DNA from: Candidatus Thiothrix putei
GTDB lineage: Bacteria > Pseudomonadota > Gammaproteobacteria > Thiotrichales > Thiotrichaceae
Reading direction: 5' to 3'
Length of the DNA: 64,000 nucleotides
NCBI GenBank assembly: GCA_029972225.1
Contig: CP124756.1
Location: 1,594,001 to 1,658,000, forward strand
Positions within the stretch are counted from its first letter, which is position 1. Every line of letters begins with the position of its first letter. This document shows, piece by piece, positions 7,986 to 18,071 of the stretch. Below the pieces are notes generated by a model, which was not told the origin of the DNA, did not search any database, and saw only the letters and a list, made by a program, of their open reading frames with translations. The translations under genes and the position numbers were made by a program.

Positions 7986-9272
7986 TTAGTGTTGTTGTGT
8001 GTTTTCGAGAAAAACAGCGAGTTGTTGTGCCATTTGACTGATGGGGAGGTTAATCTGCTCACCCTCGGCACGCAAGGGTTTGAGACCGATTTCACCGCGT
8101 TCCACCTCATTTTCACCCAGAATCAGTGCAAAACGGGCATTGGATTTGTCAGCACGCTTCATTTGTGTTTTGAAACTGCCTTCACCACCATTACTGATCA
8201 GGCGTAAGTTTGGTAAAGCATCTCGCAAAGTCTCCGCCAGCCCTAAACCTGTTTGAATCGCGGTTTTACCTGCCATTATCAGGTAAACATCGGGTGCAGT
8301 GATTGGTAGTTCAATACCTTGTGTTTCCAGCAATAAGATCAGGCGTTCTAGCCCCATGCCGAAGCCAACGCCGGGAGTGGGTTTGCCGCCAAGTTGTTCG
8401 ACTAGCCCATCGTAACGCCCGCCTGCACAAACGGTACTTTGTGCGCCGAGATCATCGGTGACCCATTCAAAAACCATGTGGGTGTAGTAATCCAACCCAC
8501 GTACCAAACGGGGGTTGACTTCGTAGGCTATGCCCATGCTATCCAATAGTGATTTCAGGGTGGCAAAGTGTTCACGGGAAACCTCATCCAGATGGTCGTG
8601 CAGGCTGGGCGCGGCGGCTACGATGTCTTTCAAGTCAGGATTTTTGGTATCCAGAATGCGCAAAGGGTTGGTATATAGGCGGCGTTTGGAATCTTCGTCC
8701 AGTTTATCCTGATGGGCGGTAAAGTACTCCACCAGTAATTCACGGTAGGCATGACGGCATTCTTGCGTACCTAGTGTGTTCAATTCCAGCCGCAGATTAC
8801 GCACACCAAGGGTTTTCCACAATCGTGCGGTCATGGCAATCAGTTCGGCGTCGATGTCTGGCCCCGGCATCCCGAAAGCTTCCACGCCAATTTGATGAAA
8901 CTGGCGGTAGCGGCCTTTTTGTGGGCGTTCGTGGCGGAACATGGGGCCGATATACCATAGGCGTTGTTGCTGATTATGCAACAGGCCGTGTTGAATGCCT
9001 GCGCGAATACAACCTGCGGTACCTTCCGGGCGTAAACTCAGGCTGTCATCGTTACGGTCGTTAAAGGTGTACATTTCTTTTTCGACAATATCGGTTACTT
9101 CGCCCACAGCGCGTGAAAACAGGTCGGTTTGCTCGACGATGGGCATACGGATTTCGCTGTAACCATAACGGTTGAGCAAGGTGCGGGCGGTGTTTTCAAG
9201 GTACTGCCATGCGGGGGTAGCATCCGGCAGAATGTCATTCATTCCCCGGATAGATTGGATATTTTTGCTCAT
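7986..9272 (-). CDS. hisS: Histidyl-tRNA synthetase
   Basis: A 428-residue class II aminoacyl-tRNA synthetase that charges tRNA-His. Visible landmarks are motif 2 ([17 protein letters not shown]), the histidine-specific [13 protein letters not shown] and motif 3 ([11 protein letters not shown]). The C-terminal ~95 residues form the anticodon-binding domain. The start lies two bases after the rodZ stop, so the genes are tightly coupled. In most gammaproteobacteria ispG sits between rodZ and hisS; here it is missing. Confidence 0.97.
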   Translation of the reverse strand: MSKNIQSIRGMNDILPDATPAWQYLENTARTLLNRYGYSEIRMPIVEQTDLFSRAVGEVTDIVEKEMYTFNDRNDDSLSLRPEGTAGCIRAGIQHGLLHNQQQRLWYIGPMFRHERPQKGRYRQFHQIGVEAFGMPGPDIDAELIAMTARLWKTLGVRNLRLELNTLGTQECRHAYRELLVEYFTAHQDKLDEDSKRRLYTNPLRILDTKNPDLKDIVAAAPSLHDHLDEVSREHFATLKSLLDSMGIAYEVNPRLVRGLDYYTHMVFEWVTDDLGAQSTVCAGGRYDGLVEQLGGKPTPGVGFGMGLERLILLLETQGIELPITAPDVYLIMAGKTAIQTGLGLAETLRDALPNLRLISNGGEGSFKTQMKRADKSNARFALILGENEVERGEIGLKPLRAEGEQINLPISQMAQQLAVFLENTQQH

Positions 9273-9274
9273 GC

Positions 9275-10327
9275 TTACTCGACTCGGAAACGGGCAACGC
9301 TGCCTTTGGTGTGTGTGGTCAAATCGAAGGGTTGACCATTGACGAAAATCTTAACGCCCGGTGCATTACCGATTTTGACATTCAGCGGTGGTGTGGCTTT
9401 GAATTCTTTAATGTTGCCAGCCGTGTTGAGGGACTCGAACAAGGTCTTTTTATCATCACCTTTGATTTGCATCCAGACTTCTTCGGCGAATTCCATTTTG
9501 ATGCTGACTTCACCGGCAATGGGCGGCGTGGTGGCATCGGTTGGCGTTGCAGCGGTATCGGTCGGGGTTGTTGCCGGTGGTGTGACGGGTGTTTCCGCTG
9601 CGTTGGGTGCTGTTGTTGCAGGCGTGGTTGCAGGAGCAGGCGTTACGGCGGTTGTTTCAGCCGCTTTAGCCTCGGTTGGCGCGGTTGCTACCACTTCAGG
9701 AATAGGTGCTGGCGCTGGTGTGGGAACGCTGGGTGTTGCTGCTTGCTGAGCTTGTTGTTCGGTAGCGGCTTTTTCACGTTCCATGGCTTCTTTTTGCGCG
9801 ACGTAAGCTTCCATGGCAGATGGCGGGCGTTGTTGGGTATCGGGTGGATTGGTTTGTGCAGAAAACGATGACCAAGTATGATTTGCCCAGTCACGCACCC
9901 CCGGAATCATGGAAAATAATCCCAATAATAATACTAACGCCCCAAACCCGATGAATTTCAGGGTAGAGGTTGACATCATGGGCTGTGCCACTTTGTTGAG
10001 CGGTCTAGCGGGAGCAAAGTGATGGGCAATTTCATCGGGCTTTGCACCGCGCAGGGCTTCATAAGTGCGAATCAGCTCTTTAGCGTCAATGTCTGCCAGT
10101 TTGGAATAGCCGCGCAAATAGCCCCGAACGTAAGGCGGTTCGGGCAGGTGAGCGAAATCTTCCCGTTCCAGTGCTTTAATAATATGAGTGGACAGGTGCA
10201 GTTCTTCCGCTGCTTGTTCGATGTCAAGTCCCGCTTTTTCGCGGCAAGCCACGAGCAGGGCGGTCAGGTCGCCGGGTTGCACCGCAGCAGATGTCCTTTC
10301 TTCGACTGAGTGGGCTGTCTCTGTCAC
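9275..10327 (-). CDS. rodZ: Cytoskeletal protein RodZ
   Basis: A 350-residue bitopic protein that connects MreB filaments with the periplasmic elongation machinery. Residues ~18-85 form a Cro/CI-like helix-turn-helix ([38 protein letters not shown]). One transmembrane helix lies near residues 122-145 ([18 protein letters not shown]). A Pro/Ala/Thr-rich linker of about 110 residues follows, then a C-terminal beta domain of DUF4115 type ([16 protein letters not shown]). The linker is low-complexity and explains open frames on the other strand. Its position between pilF and hisS supports the call. Confidence 0.92.
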   Translation of the reverse strand: MTETAHSVEERTSAAVQPGDLTALLVACREKAGLDIEQAAEELHLSTHIIKALEREDFAHLPEPPYVRGYLRGYSKLADIDAKELIRTYEALRGAKPDEIAHHFAPARPLNKVAQPMMSTSTLKFIGFGALVLLLGLFSMIPGVRDWANHTWSSFSAQTNPPDTQQRPPSAMEAYVAQKEAMEREKAATEQQAQQAATPSVPTPAPAPIPEVVATAPTEAKAAETTAVTPAPATTPATTAPNAAETPVTPPATTPTDTAATPTDATTPPIAGEVSIKMEFAEEVWMQIKGDDKKTLFESLNTAGNIKEFKATPPLNVKIGNAPGVKIFVNGQPFDLTTHTKGSVARFRVE

Positions 10328-10343
10328 GTGTCCTCCAGTTTAA

Positions 10344-11075
10344 TCAATCAATTTGGCTGGCAGCGCTGCTATCAGGAAATTTTTCCCGCAAGGTGCTGGC
10401 ACAGGCATCCGCTTTATCCGTTTCATTCAAGCGTGTTTGTACTTGGTAACACAGCAGCAAACTGTCCGGGGTTGCCGGTGCCACTTCATTATAGCGGTAA
10501 ATAAATGCTTCTGCCTTGGCTGGCTCACCTTTTTCATGGTGCAATCTGGCCATCTGGTAAAGCGCTTCCGAGAAACGGTCGTTTTTTTCCAGTGCTTGGC
10601 GGAAATACGTTTCTGCTGCTGCCACATTGCCCGCTTTTTTGGTGCAAATGCCTGCATTGGTGTAGGCAAATTCCGGCGTTTTATAGAGCGGGTCACTAAG
10701 TGCTTTGAGAAAAGCCGTTTCGGCGGCGGCATACTGTTGCGTGCGACACAGGTGTGAGCCGTAGTTATTCAGTAAGTCAGGGTCTTTGGGCGTAAGGCTG
10801 AGTGCTCTGCGAAAGTGCTTATTCGCCTTAGCATCATCCTTCAAGCGCTCTTGAAGCAAGGCATAATAATGGTGTGCCGGTGCGGAGCGTGAATCTTGCG
10901 CCAAGGCTTTTTCCAGATTAATGCTAGCTAAATCCAAACGCCCTTTCTGCAAGTAACCGATGCCTAATTGGGTGTAATAACTGCCTGTTTTGTCATCAGT
11001 GCTGGAAATTGTATTGGAGCAGCCACCCATGCTGCTAACTAACATTGTAAACAATGCGTATTTTATTATTTTCAT
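10344..11075 (-). CDS. pilF: Type IV pilus biogenesis lipoprotein PilF/PilW
   Basis: A 243-residue outer-membrane lipoprotein needed for multimerisation of the PilQ secretin in type IV pilus assembly. The start at 11075 opens a lipoprotein signal (MKIIKYALFTMLVSSMGGCS). Several TPR units follow, including YTQLGIGYLQKGRLDLA, NYGSHLCRTQQYAAAE and LYQMARLHHEKGEPAKAE. It starts seven bases after rlmN, the classic rlmN-pilF-rodZ order. A longer in-frame start exists at 11168 but would overlap rlmN and bury the signal peptide. Confidence 0.92.
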   Translation of the reverse strand: MKIIKYALFTMLVSSMGGCSNTISSTDDKTGSYYTQLGIGYLQKGRLDLASINLEKALAQDSRSAPAHHYYALLQERLKDDAKANKHFRRALSLTPKDPDLLNNYGSHLCRTQQYAAAETAFLKALSDPLYKTPEFAYTNAGICTKKAGNVAAAETYFRQALEKNDRFSEALYQMARLHHEKGEPAKAEAFIYRYNEVAPATPDSLLLCYQVQTRLNETDKADACASTLREKFPDSSAASQID

Positions 11076-11082
11076 TGCTGTT

Positions 11083-12189
11083 TTATAACCGTTCGATGCG
11101 TGCGAAATGTATCTCTCGGCGACTTTTGTCATTGACCTGACCTGCAAGTTGCCCGCAAGCAGCATCAATATCCTCGCCCCGTGTTTTTCTGGTGATGACA
11201 GTATAACCTGCTTCGGTCAGAATATCACGGAAACGGTGTATGCGATTGTTACTAGAACGTTTATAGCGCGTTTCGGGAAACGGGTTGAACGGAATCAGGT
11301 TGATTTTCGAGGGAATGCCTTTCAGTATTTTGGCGAGTTCGTGGGCATTGGCATCGCTATCATTGATGCCATCCAGCATCACGTATTCCCACGTAATGTG
11401 ATTGCGTTCGGTGGTCTTTTTCTCCAAGAACTGGCGGCACATGGCGAGCAAGTCCTTGATTGGGTATTTGCGGTTCAAGGGAACCAGTTGGTCACGCAAT
11501 TCGTCATTCGGTGCGTGCAAGGAAACGGCGAGTGAAACATCCAGCGTATCGGCTAAACGATCCAATGCAGGTAATACGCCAGAGGTGCTGAGGGTGACGC
11601 GGCGTTTGCTCAGACCGTAAGCATTATCATCCATCATCAAGCGTAAGGCATTGATGACGTTATCGAAATTCAGCAAAGGTTCGCCCATGCCCATCATCAC
11701 CACATTGCTGACGACGCGAGCACCTTTGGGGTCAGCTTGCAAGGTGCGTTTGGCGACCCATAATTGCCCAATGATTTCCGCCGTCGTTAAATTGCGGTTG
11801 AAACCTTGGCGGGCAGTGGAGCAGAAGGTGCAATCCAGCGCACAACCGACTTGCGAGGAAACGCACAGCGTCCCCCGGTCGTCTTCGGGGATGAATACGG
11901 TTTCAATGGCATTGCCATCGTCCAGCCGCAGCAACCACTTGTGCGTACCATCAGCAGATTGCTGATCCATCACGATTTCCGGGGCGCGAATCACGGCATT
12001 ATCCGTTAAAAATTGGCGCAGCGGTTTGCTGATATTGGTCATCTGGTCAACACTGTCGACATTAAGCTGGTGCAGCCACTTGATGATTTGGGTGGCACGA
12101 AACGGCTTTTCACCGATGGAAGTGAAATACGTTTTCAGCCCTTCATGGCTAAAATCCAGCAGATTAACTTTCTTAACAGTGTCAGACAC
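11083..12189 (-). CDS. rlmN: 23S rRNA/tRNA adenine C2-methyltransferase RlmN
   Basis: A 368-residue radical-SAM enzyme that methylates C2 of A2503 in 23S rRNA and A37 of some tRNAs. The radical-SAM cysteines are in [14 protein letters not shown], the SAM-binding MGMGEPLLN follows, and the C-terminal catalytic cysteine lies in the [11 protein letters not shown] segment. Length is normal. It is the first gene of the leftward cluster, with ndk upstream on the same strand. Confidence 0.96.
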   Translation of the reverse strand: MSDTVKKVNLLDFSHEGLKTYFTSIGEKPFRATQIIKWLHQLNVDSVDQMTNISKPLRQFLTDNAVIRAPEIVMDQQSADGTHKWLLRLDDGNAIETVFIPEDDRGTLCVSSQVGCALDCTFCSTARQGFNRNLTTAEIIGQLWVAKRTLQADPKGARVVSNVVMMGMGEPLLNFDNVINALRLMMDDNAYGLSKRRVTLSTSGVLPALDRLADTLDVSLAVSLHAPNDELRDQLVPLNRKYPIKDLLAMCRQFLEKKTTERNHITWEYVMLDGINDSDANAHELAKILKGIPSKINLIPFNPFPETRYKRSSNNRIHRFRDILTEAGYTVITRKTRGEDIDAACGQLAGQVNDKSRREIHFARIERL

Positions 12190-12219
12190 AGATGACGTTT
12201 ACCTTAAATGAGCGCTATA

Positions 12220-12651
12220 TTAACGGGTGCGCGGACACAGACCTTCTTCACCGAAGAAGTAGGCGATTTCGATTGCAGCATTTTCCAGACTGTCAGAACC
12301 GTGAACGGCATTTTCGTCAATGGAATCAGCGAAGTCTGCACGAATTGTACCAGCGTCTGCATTCTTAGGGTTAGTAGCACCCATCAGTTCACGGTTTTTA
12401 GCAACGGCATTTTCACCTTCCAGCACTTGCACCATGACAGGGCCAGAGGTCATGAACGCGACCAGATCACCGAAGAAAGGGCGCTCTTTGTGTACCGCGT
12501 AGAAACCTTCAGCGCGTTCTTGGCTCAGGTGAACCATTTTAGCGGCAACGATTTTCAGACCAGCGTTTTCAAAACGGCTGTAGATCTGACCGATCACGTT
12601 TTTAGCCACTGCGTCAGGTTTGATAATGGAAATGGTTTGTTCGATCGCCAT
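12220..12651 (-). CDS. ndk: Nucleoside diphosphate kinase
   Basis: A 143-residue enzyme that exchanges the gamma-phosphate between nucleoside tri- and diphosphates. The start [18 protein letters not shown] and the catalytic histidine motif GSDSLENA (normally N/HGSDS, here [10 protein letters not shown]) are intact. The size is typical. It precedes rlmN with a 30-base gap, the usual ndk-rlmN order. Gene 12814 diverges from it, leaving about 160 bases that should hold promoters for both. Confidence 0.97.
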   Translation of the reverse strand: MAIEQTISIIKPDAVAKNVIGQIYSRFENAGLKIVAAKMVHLSQERAEGFYAVHKERPFFGDLVAFMTSGPVMVQVLEGENAVAKNRELMGATNPKNADAGTIRADFADSIDENAVHGSDSLENAAIEIAYFFGEEGLCPRTR

Positions 12652-12813
12652 GCGGAATACTCCAATAAAAGGTTAAGGCTATAATGAGGGCGCAATTGTA
12701 ATGGGTGTGCATCATGCAGGCAAAGCATATTCGTCGCATCGAGTGCAAACCCCGTGCTAGACTTCGTTGCAAACGGTAAATCACAAGCGATAATCGACGA
12801 AAAGGACTTAAAT

Positions 12814-14514
12814 ATGCTGGCGAAACTGACCCGATTGGTGATTATGGGTGGCGTGTTGTCACTGGGTGTAACGGGCTGCGGTACGACTACCGGCGGCAAA
12901 GCGACGACAACGGGTTCTACCTCCTTGTCTGCGGCGAAAGGTGCATTTTCCACGAATAATTCAGCCTCCCCCTTGGGCATGAATACTAACGAGATTTTGG
13001 AAAGCGATGCGAGTATGCCTTTCATCGACCTGATGCGGGCAGCGATGCCCTTTCAGGAAGCCAGCCCTTGGTTGACCAAAGGCAATGTGGTTTATGACAC
13101 CAATGGTTGGCCTGCCAATTTAAATGGCGGGCAAGCGGGTACACGTTTCCTCTCCAATTTACCCGCTGCGGTTATTCCTGAAGGCACGTATACCGTGCTG
13201 TATGACGGCGAAGGCGAAATTCAGTACCTGAATGATGCCACCCTGCTCGAACGTAAACCGGGTTATGACAGCATTACGCTTGCAGCCGGTGATGATGGCA
13301 TCTTGAATGCGTCGTTGTTGATTACCCGCAGTAATCCACAGAACTATGTGCGCAATATCCGCATTCTGCCACCGGGTGGGATTTGCGCGAGTAATCCGTT
13401 CCAGCGCGTGGCGTCTGCCGCTGCGTGTGGGGATTTCAAGTCGTTTGTGGAACATTCCGGTAGCATTATTTTCAACCCTGATTTCATGGCATTCATGAAA
13501 GATTTTCGCTCAATTCGCTTTATGAACATGAGTGGCGTGACCCGCAGTGATGAACGCGCTTGGTCAGATCGCAATCAATTAAGCAAGGCAACTTGGGGTG
13601 GCAAAGAAGCCACACGCGGCGCACCGCTGGAAATTCAGGTGGAACTCGCCAACCGTTTGAATGCTGACCCGTGGTTTACGCTGCCGCACGAGGCAGACGA
13701 TAATTATGTGCGTGAATTTGCGTCTTATGTGAAACAGCATTTGAACAGTAACCTCAAGCCGCATATCGAATACAGTAACGAGGCGTGGAATACGATTTTC
13801 ACTCAAGCTAATTACATGATTGATAAGGGGATGCGTTTAGGGCTGGATTCCAACGCGCAGCGTGCCGGACACCGTTATTATTCGCAACGTTCCGTAGAGA
13901 TTTTCAAGATTTGGGAAAGCGTGTACGGTGGCTCTGAGCGTTTGGTACGTATTTTGGCGGGCTGGACGGTGAATGATAAGTTGACCGAAACCGTGTTGAG
14001 CCACCAAGACGCTTATAAACACGCGGATGCCTTCGCGATTGGCCCGTATGTGTTCGGCGGTCATGCGGAAATTCGTAATGTCAGAACGGTTGATGAAGCC
14101 TTTGACTTGATTAATAACCCGATTTATCGCCATTCACTCGACAAAGAAATGGGTTATGTGCGGATGCAAAAAGCGATTGCCGATAAATACGGTTTGCGCT
14201 TGGTGGCGTATGAAGCGGGTCAAGGGCTGGCGGATTTCAAAACCAAAAGCGATGATGAGTTCCCTAATCCGGTGTTGTTTGCGGCGAATCGTGACCCTCG
14301 GATGCGCGGTGTTTACGACCGCTTGTTGAATGCATGGAAAGCCGAGGGTGGTACCTTGTTTATGCATTACACCGCGCCGCGCACGTTCACCAAGCACGGC
14401 CCGTGGGGTACGAAGGAATACATCACGCAACCGACCAGCCAAGCGCCAAAGTATCAAGCATTGCTGGACTTTATCCGCAGCACACCGTGCTGGTGGGATG
14501 GTTGTAAGCGTTAA
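12814..14514 (+). CDS. Lipoprotein resembling glycoside hydrolase clan-A ('cellulose-binding') proteins
   Basis: A 566-residue predicted lipoprotein: MLAKLTRLVIMGGVLSLGVTGCG ends in lipobox VTGC, and a Ser/Thr/Gly-rich tether follows. An N-terminal beta-rich part (residues ~70-210) precedes a TIM-barrel-like region. HIEYSNEAWN carries a plausible acid/base Glu after Asn, and LVAYEAGQGL a plausible nucleophile Glu. Proteins of this type are often labelled cellulose-binding protein, but the substrate is unknown. ATG 12814 follows AAAGGA and opens the signal peptide. The gene diverges from ndk and precedes an aminopeptidase gene. Confidence 0.72.
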   Translation: MLAKLTRLVIMGGVLSLGVTGCGTTTGGKATTTGSTSLSAAKGAFSTNNSASPLGMNTNEILESDASMPFIDLMRAAMPFQEASPWLTKGNVVYDTNGWPANLNGGQAGTRFLSNLPAAVIPEGTYTVLYDGEGEIQYLNDATLLERKPGYDSITLAAGDDGILNASLLITRSNPQNYVRNIRILPPGGICASNPFQRVASAAACGDFKSFVEHSGSIIFNPDFMAFMKDFRSIRFMNMSGVTRSDERAWSDRNQLSKATWGGKEATRGAPLEIQVELANRLNADPWFTLPHEADDNYVREFASYVKQHLNSNLKPHIEYSNEAWNTIFTQANYMIDKGMRLGLDSNAQRAGHRYYSQRSVEIFKIWESVYGGSERLVRILAGWTVNDKLTETVLSHQDAYKHADAFAIGPYVFGGHAEIRNVRTVDEAFDLINNPIYRHSLDKEMGYVRMQKAIADKYGLRLVAYEAGQGLADFKTKSDDEFPNPVLFAANRDPRMRGVYDRLLNAWKAEGGTLFMHYTAPRTFTKHGPWGTKEYITQPTSQAPKYQALLDFIRSTPCWWDGCKR

Positions 14515-14532
14515 GATTACAGGGGGAAGACG

Positions 14533-15903
14533 ATGTTTACACACGAAAAACCGGCGCATTCGGTGGCGATTCATCCGTTGTTGCCAGCAGCGTGGGAGGC
14601 GTTTAGCGCCTCTCTGCCTGAGGCTGAACGGCAATGGGCAAAATTGCACGATTTTAAGGCTAGTTCTGGGCAGCTTTGTTTAGTGCCAGACGGTCAGGGG
14701 GGCATCAGCAAAGTGTTGGTGGGTTATAGCACTGATGCTGGGGTACGTTGGGCGCTGGCGGCATTGCCGAACAAATTGCCAGGCGGACATTACCATCTGG
14801 TGTGCGATTGGTTGGCAGAAGAGAGCTTGCAAGCCAGCATCGGCTGGGGTTTGGGTTATTACCGCTTTGAGCATTACACCAAGCCGGATAACAGAGCTCG
14901 CCCTGTATTAGTCGTCGAGAGTCAGCAAGAGCGAGCTAAGGCGTTTGTTCAAGCGGTAGCACTGGTGCGTGACTTGGTGAATCAACCTGCTAATCACATG
15001 ATGCCACAGCATTTAGCCTCAGCCGTGCAGCAATTGGCGCATAGGTTTGAGGCTGATTTTAGCGAAGTTGTCGGGGATGATTTGCTGACGCAGAATTATC
15101 CGGCGATCCACGCGGTTGGGCGTGCCAGCGCTCATGCGCCCCGTTTGTTGAAGCTGCAATGGGGAAACCCTGAGCATCCAGCAGTGACGCTGGTAGGGAA
15201 GGGGGTATGTTTCGATACGGGTGGCTTGGATATTAAACCTTCGCAGTACATGCGCCTGATGAAAAAAGACATGGGTGGTGCAGCTCATGTGTTAGGGCTG
15301 GCGCAATTGATTATGCAATTGCAATTGCCAGTCCACCTGCGGGTGCTGATTCCGGCGGTGGATAATGCGATTGGTGGGGATGCTTTCCGCCCTGGTGATA
15401 TTCTTGCGACCCGTGCGGGCAAGTCGGTGGAAGTGGATAATACCGATGCGGAAGGGCGTTTGGTGTTGTGTGATGCCTTGGCGGATGCGGTGAGTCATAA
15501 GCCTGCCTTGCTGCTTGATTTTGCCACTCTGACGGGGGCAGCACGTGTCGCTTTAGGAACAGAAATCCCGGTATTTTTCAGTAATAACGCAGCACTGACG
15601 GCAAAGCTGCAAGCTGTAGCAACCGAAGCTGACGAATTGATCTGGAACTTACCTTTGCATCACCCGTATTTTGACCAATTGAAAAGTGGCTGCGCTGATT
15701 TTACTAACAGTGGCGGTAGTTATGGCGGGGCAATAACTGCTGCGTTATTCCTCAACGAGTTTGTGCCGGAAACGATACCTTGGGTACATTTTGATGTGAT
15801 GGCTTGGAATACTCGTGAACGAGCCGGTCGTCCGATAGGAGGAGAGGCGATGGGCTTGTTTACCGTATATCATTATTTGGAAGCCGCTTATCAGAAAATT
15901 TGA
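14533..15903 (+). CDS. Leucyl aminopeptidase family (M17) protein
   Basis: A 456-residue cytosolic metallopeptidase that removes N-terminal residues from peptides. The C-terminal catalytic domain has GKGVCFDTGGLDIKPS with the metal-binding Lys and Asp, KKDMGGAAH, and the signature NTDAEGRLVL. The N-terminal domain is shorter and more divergent than in PepA, so it looks like the second M17 paralogue type found in proteobacteria rather than PepA itself. It starts 18 bases after the preceding lipoprotein gene. Confidence 0.9.
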   Translation: MFTHEKPAHSVAIHPLLPAAWEAFSASLPEAERQWAKLHDFKASSGQLCLVPDGQGGISKVLVGYSTDAGVRWALAALPNKLPGGHYHLVCDWLAEESLQASIGWGLGYYRFEHYTKPDNRARPVLVVESQQERAKAFVQAVALVRDLVNQPANHMMPQHLASAVQQLAHRFEADFSEVVGDDLLTQNYPAIHAVGRASAHAPRLLKLQWGNPEHPAVTLVGKGVCFDTGGLDIKPSQYMRLMKKDMGGAAHVLGLAQLIMQLQLPVHLRVLIPAVDNAIGGDAFRPGDILATRAGKSVEVDNTDAEGRLVLCDALADAVSHKPALLLDFATLTGAARVALGTEIPVFFSNNAALTAKLQAVATEADELIWNLPLHHPYFDQLKSGCADFTNSGGSYGGAITAALFLNEFVPETIPWVHFDVMAWNTRERAGRPIGGEAMGLFTVYHYLEAAYQKI

Positions 15904-15954
15904 ACTTTATTGCTATCTTTAATTCAGTTTCAATTCATTTTTCTTATTCTGGTC

Positions 15955-15960
15955 TATAAT
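15955..15960 (+). promoter_or_regulatory. Probable -10 element (TATAAT) before the 15995 gene
   Basis: A perfect TATAAT lies 35 bases upstream of the ATG at 15995, inside an AT-rich 90-base gap. No good -35 box is seen at 17 bases, so activity is uncertain. Confidence 0.4.
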
Positions 15961-15994
15961 CTCAGTATTCGAGTGTTAGATAGGTAGGAATACT

Positions 15995-16483
15995 ATGCAA
16001 CGATGGTTTGCGGTACAGCATCGCACAGCCCGTCATTTTGCTTTAGGGATTGCCTTGACAGGGTTGGCGTTGACTTTTTTAGCAGCAACCCTGTTGGTGT
16101 TTCCCTATAAGCTGGCGGCTAATGCTGAAGTGCAGGGCGAGTTGCTGTATGACTTGCTGGGTAGTGTGGAATACCGTACCGATGGGCGCTTCAGTGCCAT
16201 TGATGACCCCGTGGTGCAACAGCAGTTAAACGCGTTAATCGCACAAAAGCGTTTGAACGGTAATGAAGGCGCTGCTTACATCCTAAATGTGCAAAGTAAT
16301 GAAGTGGTGTGGCAGGCAGCAGCAACCCCGCTGTTATTTGAGGGTATTGTTGTCGATGATGTTTACACGATGCAATTCATCCAAACCGCAACCCATCAAT
16401 TGGCTGTGCAAAATTTCTGGCTAAAAGATGCGGGCAATGCCCGTCTGGAGTTCAGGATGGTGGTAGCATTGCCTATCCACTGA
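15995..16483 (+). CDS. Uncharacterised single-pass membrane protein
   Basis: A 162-residue protein not recognised as a named family. A hydrophobic segment at about residues 15-40 (FALGIALTGLALTFLAATLLVF) would anchor it in the inner membrane, with the remaining ~120 residues probably periplasmic. The body has no catalytic motif; it reads as a small alpha/beta domain (AAYILNVQSNEVVWQAA). GGTAGG precedes the start. It is followed within 25 bases by a methyltransferase gene on the same strand, so the two may be co-expressed. Confidence 0.7.
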   Translation: MQRWFAVQHRTARHFALGIALTGLALTFLAATLLVFPYKLAANAEVQGELLYDLLGSVEYRTDGRFSAIDDPVVQQQLNALIAQKRLNGNEGAAYILNVQSNEVVWQAAATPLLFEGIVVDDVYTMQFIQTATHQLAVQNFWLKDAGNARLEFRMVVALPIH

Positions 16484-16506
16484 CTTAGTTTGGGAAGCCT
16501 GCCGTT

Positions 16507-18063
16507 ATGGTCGATTTTTACGACGAACTTGCTTACGAAACCAATCCCTTTCCCGAAACACACCCCGGTAATCTTGCGGCGTTAGGGCGATTGTTTGGGA
16601 TTTCCACTGTCTCTCCCCAACAGTGTCGCGTATTGGAACTGGGTTCGGCAACAGGTGGTAACTTGATTCCGATGGCTTGGCATTTGCCACACAGCGAATT
16701 TGTGGGGGTGGAACTCTCCTCAGCACAAGTAGCGATTGGACAACGTATTGTCGGCCAATTGAATCTACAGAATATTCGCTTGGATGTGGGCGATATTTTA
16801 GAACTTAACCCCGCAGTACTGGGGCAGTTTGATTACATTATTGCTCACGGGGTGTATTCGTGGGTTCCTTCCGCAGTACGTGAAAAAATCTTAGCATTGG
16901 TGCGGGACTGTTTGTCGCCACATGGTCTGGCTTACATTAGTTACAATTTGCTGCCCGGTTGGCGAATGCGGGGCAGTTTGCGTGATTTATTGTTGCACGC
17001 TACCCGTGAAGTTTCAGGGGCAGACGCCAAATATCATGCAGCCATTTCAGCCTTGCGCCGCTTGCAACACGCTTTACAAGGTGCAGAAGCTGACAGCCAG
17101 CGTTATGTGCAAAAAGAAATTGCCTATTTGCTTGATTCACACCCCAGTTATTTACTGCATGAGTATTTAGCGGGTGAAAATAATGCTTTTCTATTCAGTG
17201 AGTTCTTGGCAGATGCGGAACGGCATGAATTGCAATACGTGTGTGAAACGGATCTGCATACCTTGTTTGACACTACCTTAAGTATGCCTGCGCAAGCTGC
17301 GTTGAGCGACATTGACGACCCGTTGCAACATGAGCAGTGGATGGATTTTGTGCGAATGCGAGCCTTCCGCAAAAGTATCCTCTGCCGCGCTGATGTGCCA
17401 TTGGAGCGTGTAGTGGATGTGGATGTGTTCACCACCTTCTTCTATAGCGCTAACTTACGTCTTAAGGGTAAGGAAAATCTCAGCAATACCAAACCTGTGG
17501 TTTTTTTGACCCCGGATAATACCGAGCTGAATGTCACGCATCCGCTTAGTAAAGCCGCTTTGCTGTATTTGCAGGCAGTGCATCCTTATACCCCAGATTT
17601 CGATGAGCTGTACGCCAATGCAGCAGAACGGGTTCGCCAAGCGGGTGGTAAGCAATTTGCCAATGCCCGCAGTGAATTGGTGAGTGAATGGTTCAGTTTG
17701 TACAGTTACCGGGCAGTATACGGTCATTTATCCCCCTGTTTACTCAAACCCGAATGGTCGGAGTACCCACAAGCCAGTGCGTTGGCGCGAGTACAGGCGG
17801 CAGAAGGTTGGCAAAGTGTTGCCAGCATCCGCCATCAGGCATTGAGCCTTGATGCGTTTTCCAGGCGCTTGCTGCAAGTGCTGGATGGTACGCACACAGT
17901 GCCGGAACTCATCAGCCGCTTGTGTGAGGAAGTGGAAGCAGGCACATTGCAAATTCCCGGTGGTAAACAAGCACAAACCAGTGGGAAGGGCTTAGAAAAA
18001 GAGATTAGCACCAACGTCAAACATTTGTTGACGGTGTTTGCACGGCATGGGTTAATGGCCTGA
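16507..18063 (+). CDS. SAM-dependent methyltransferase with C-terminal regulatory domain
   Basis: A 518-residue protein. Residues ~40-180 form a class I methyltransferase fold with motif I VLELGSATGGNLIPMA and the acidic post-I VGVELSS. The following ~330 residues match the architecture of methyltransferases carrying a separate regulatory domain (MethyTransf_Reg type), including YLLHEYLAGENNAFLFSEF. Substrate unknown. The N-terminal DFYDELAYETNPFPETHP is typical of this group. It converges with a sulphite-exporter-family gene. Confidence 0.82.
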   Translation: MVDFYDELAYETNPFPETHPGNLAALGRLFGISTVSPQQCRVLELGSATGGNLIPMAWHLPHSEFVGVELSSAQVAIGQRIVGQLNLQNIRLDVGDILELNPAVLGQFDYIIAHGVYSWVPSAVREKILALVRDCLSPHGLAYISYNLLPGWRMRGSLRDLLLHATREVSGADAKYHAAISALRRLQHALQGAEADSQRYVQKEIAYLLDSHPSYLLHEYLAGENNAFLFSEFLADAERHELQYVCETDLHTLFDTTLSMPAQAALSDIDDPLQHEQWMDFVRMRAFRKSILCRADVPLERVVDVDVFTTFFYSANLRLKGKENLSNTKPVVFLTPDNTELNVTHPLSKAALLYLQAVHPYTPDFDELYANAAERVRQAGGKQFANARSELVSEWFSLYSYRAVYGHLSPCLLKPEWSEYPQASALARVQAAEGWQSVASIRHQALSLDAFSRRLLQVLDGTHTVPELISRLCEEVEAGTLQIPGGKQAQTSGKGLEKEISTNVKHLLTVFARHGLMA

Positions 18064-18071
18064 ACGGGGTT

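Noticed and set aside
9311..9871. Gly/Cys-rich plus-strand frame opposite rodZ
   Set aside because: It is the reverse reading of the Pro/Ala/Thr-rich RodZ linker; it has low complexity and no ribosome site.
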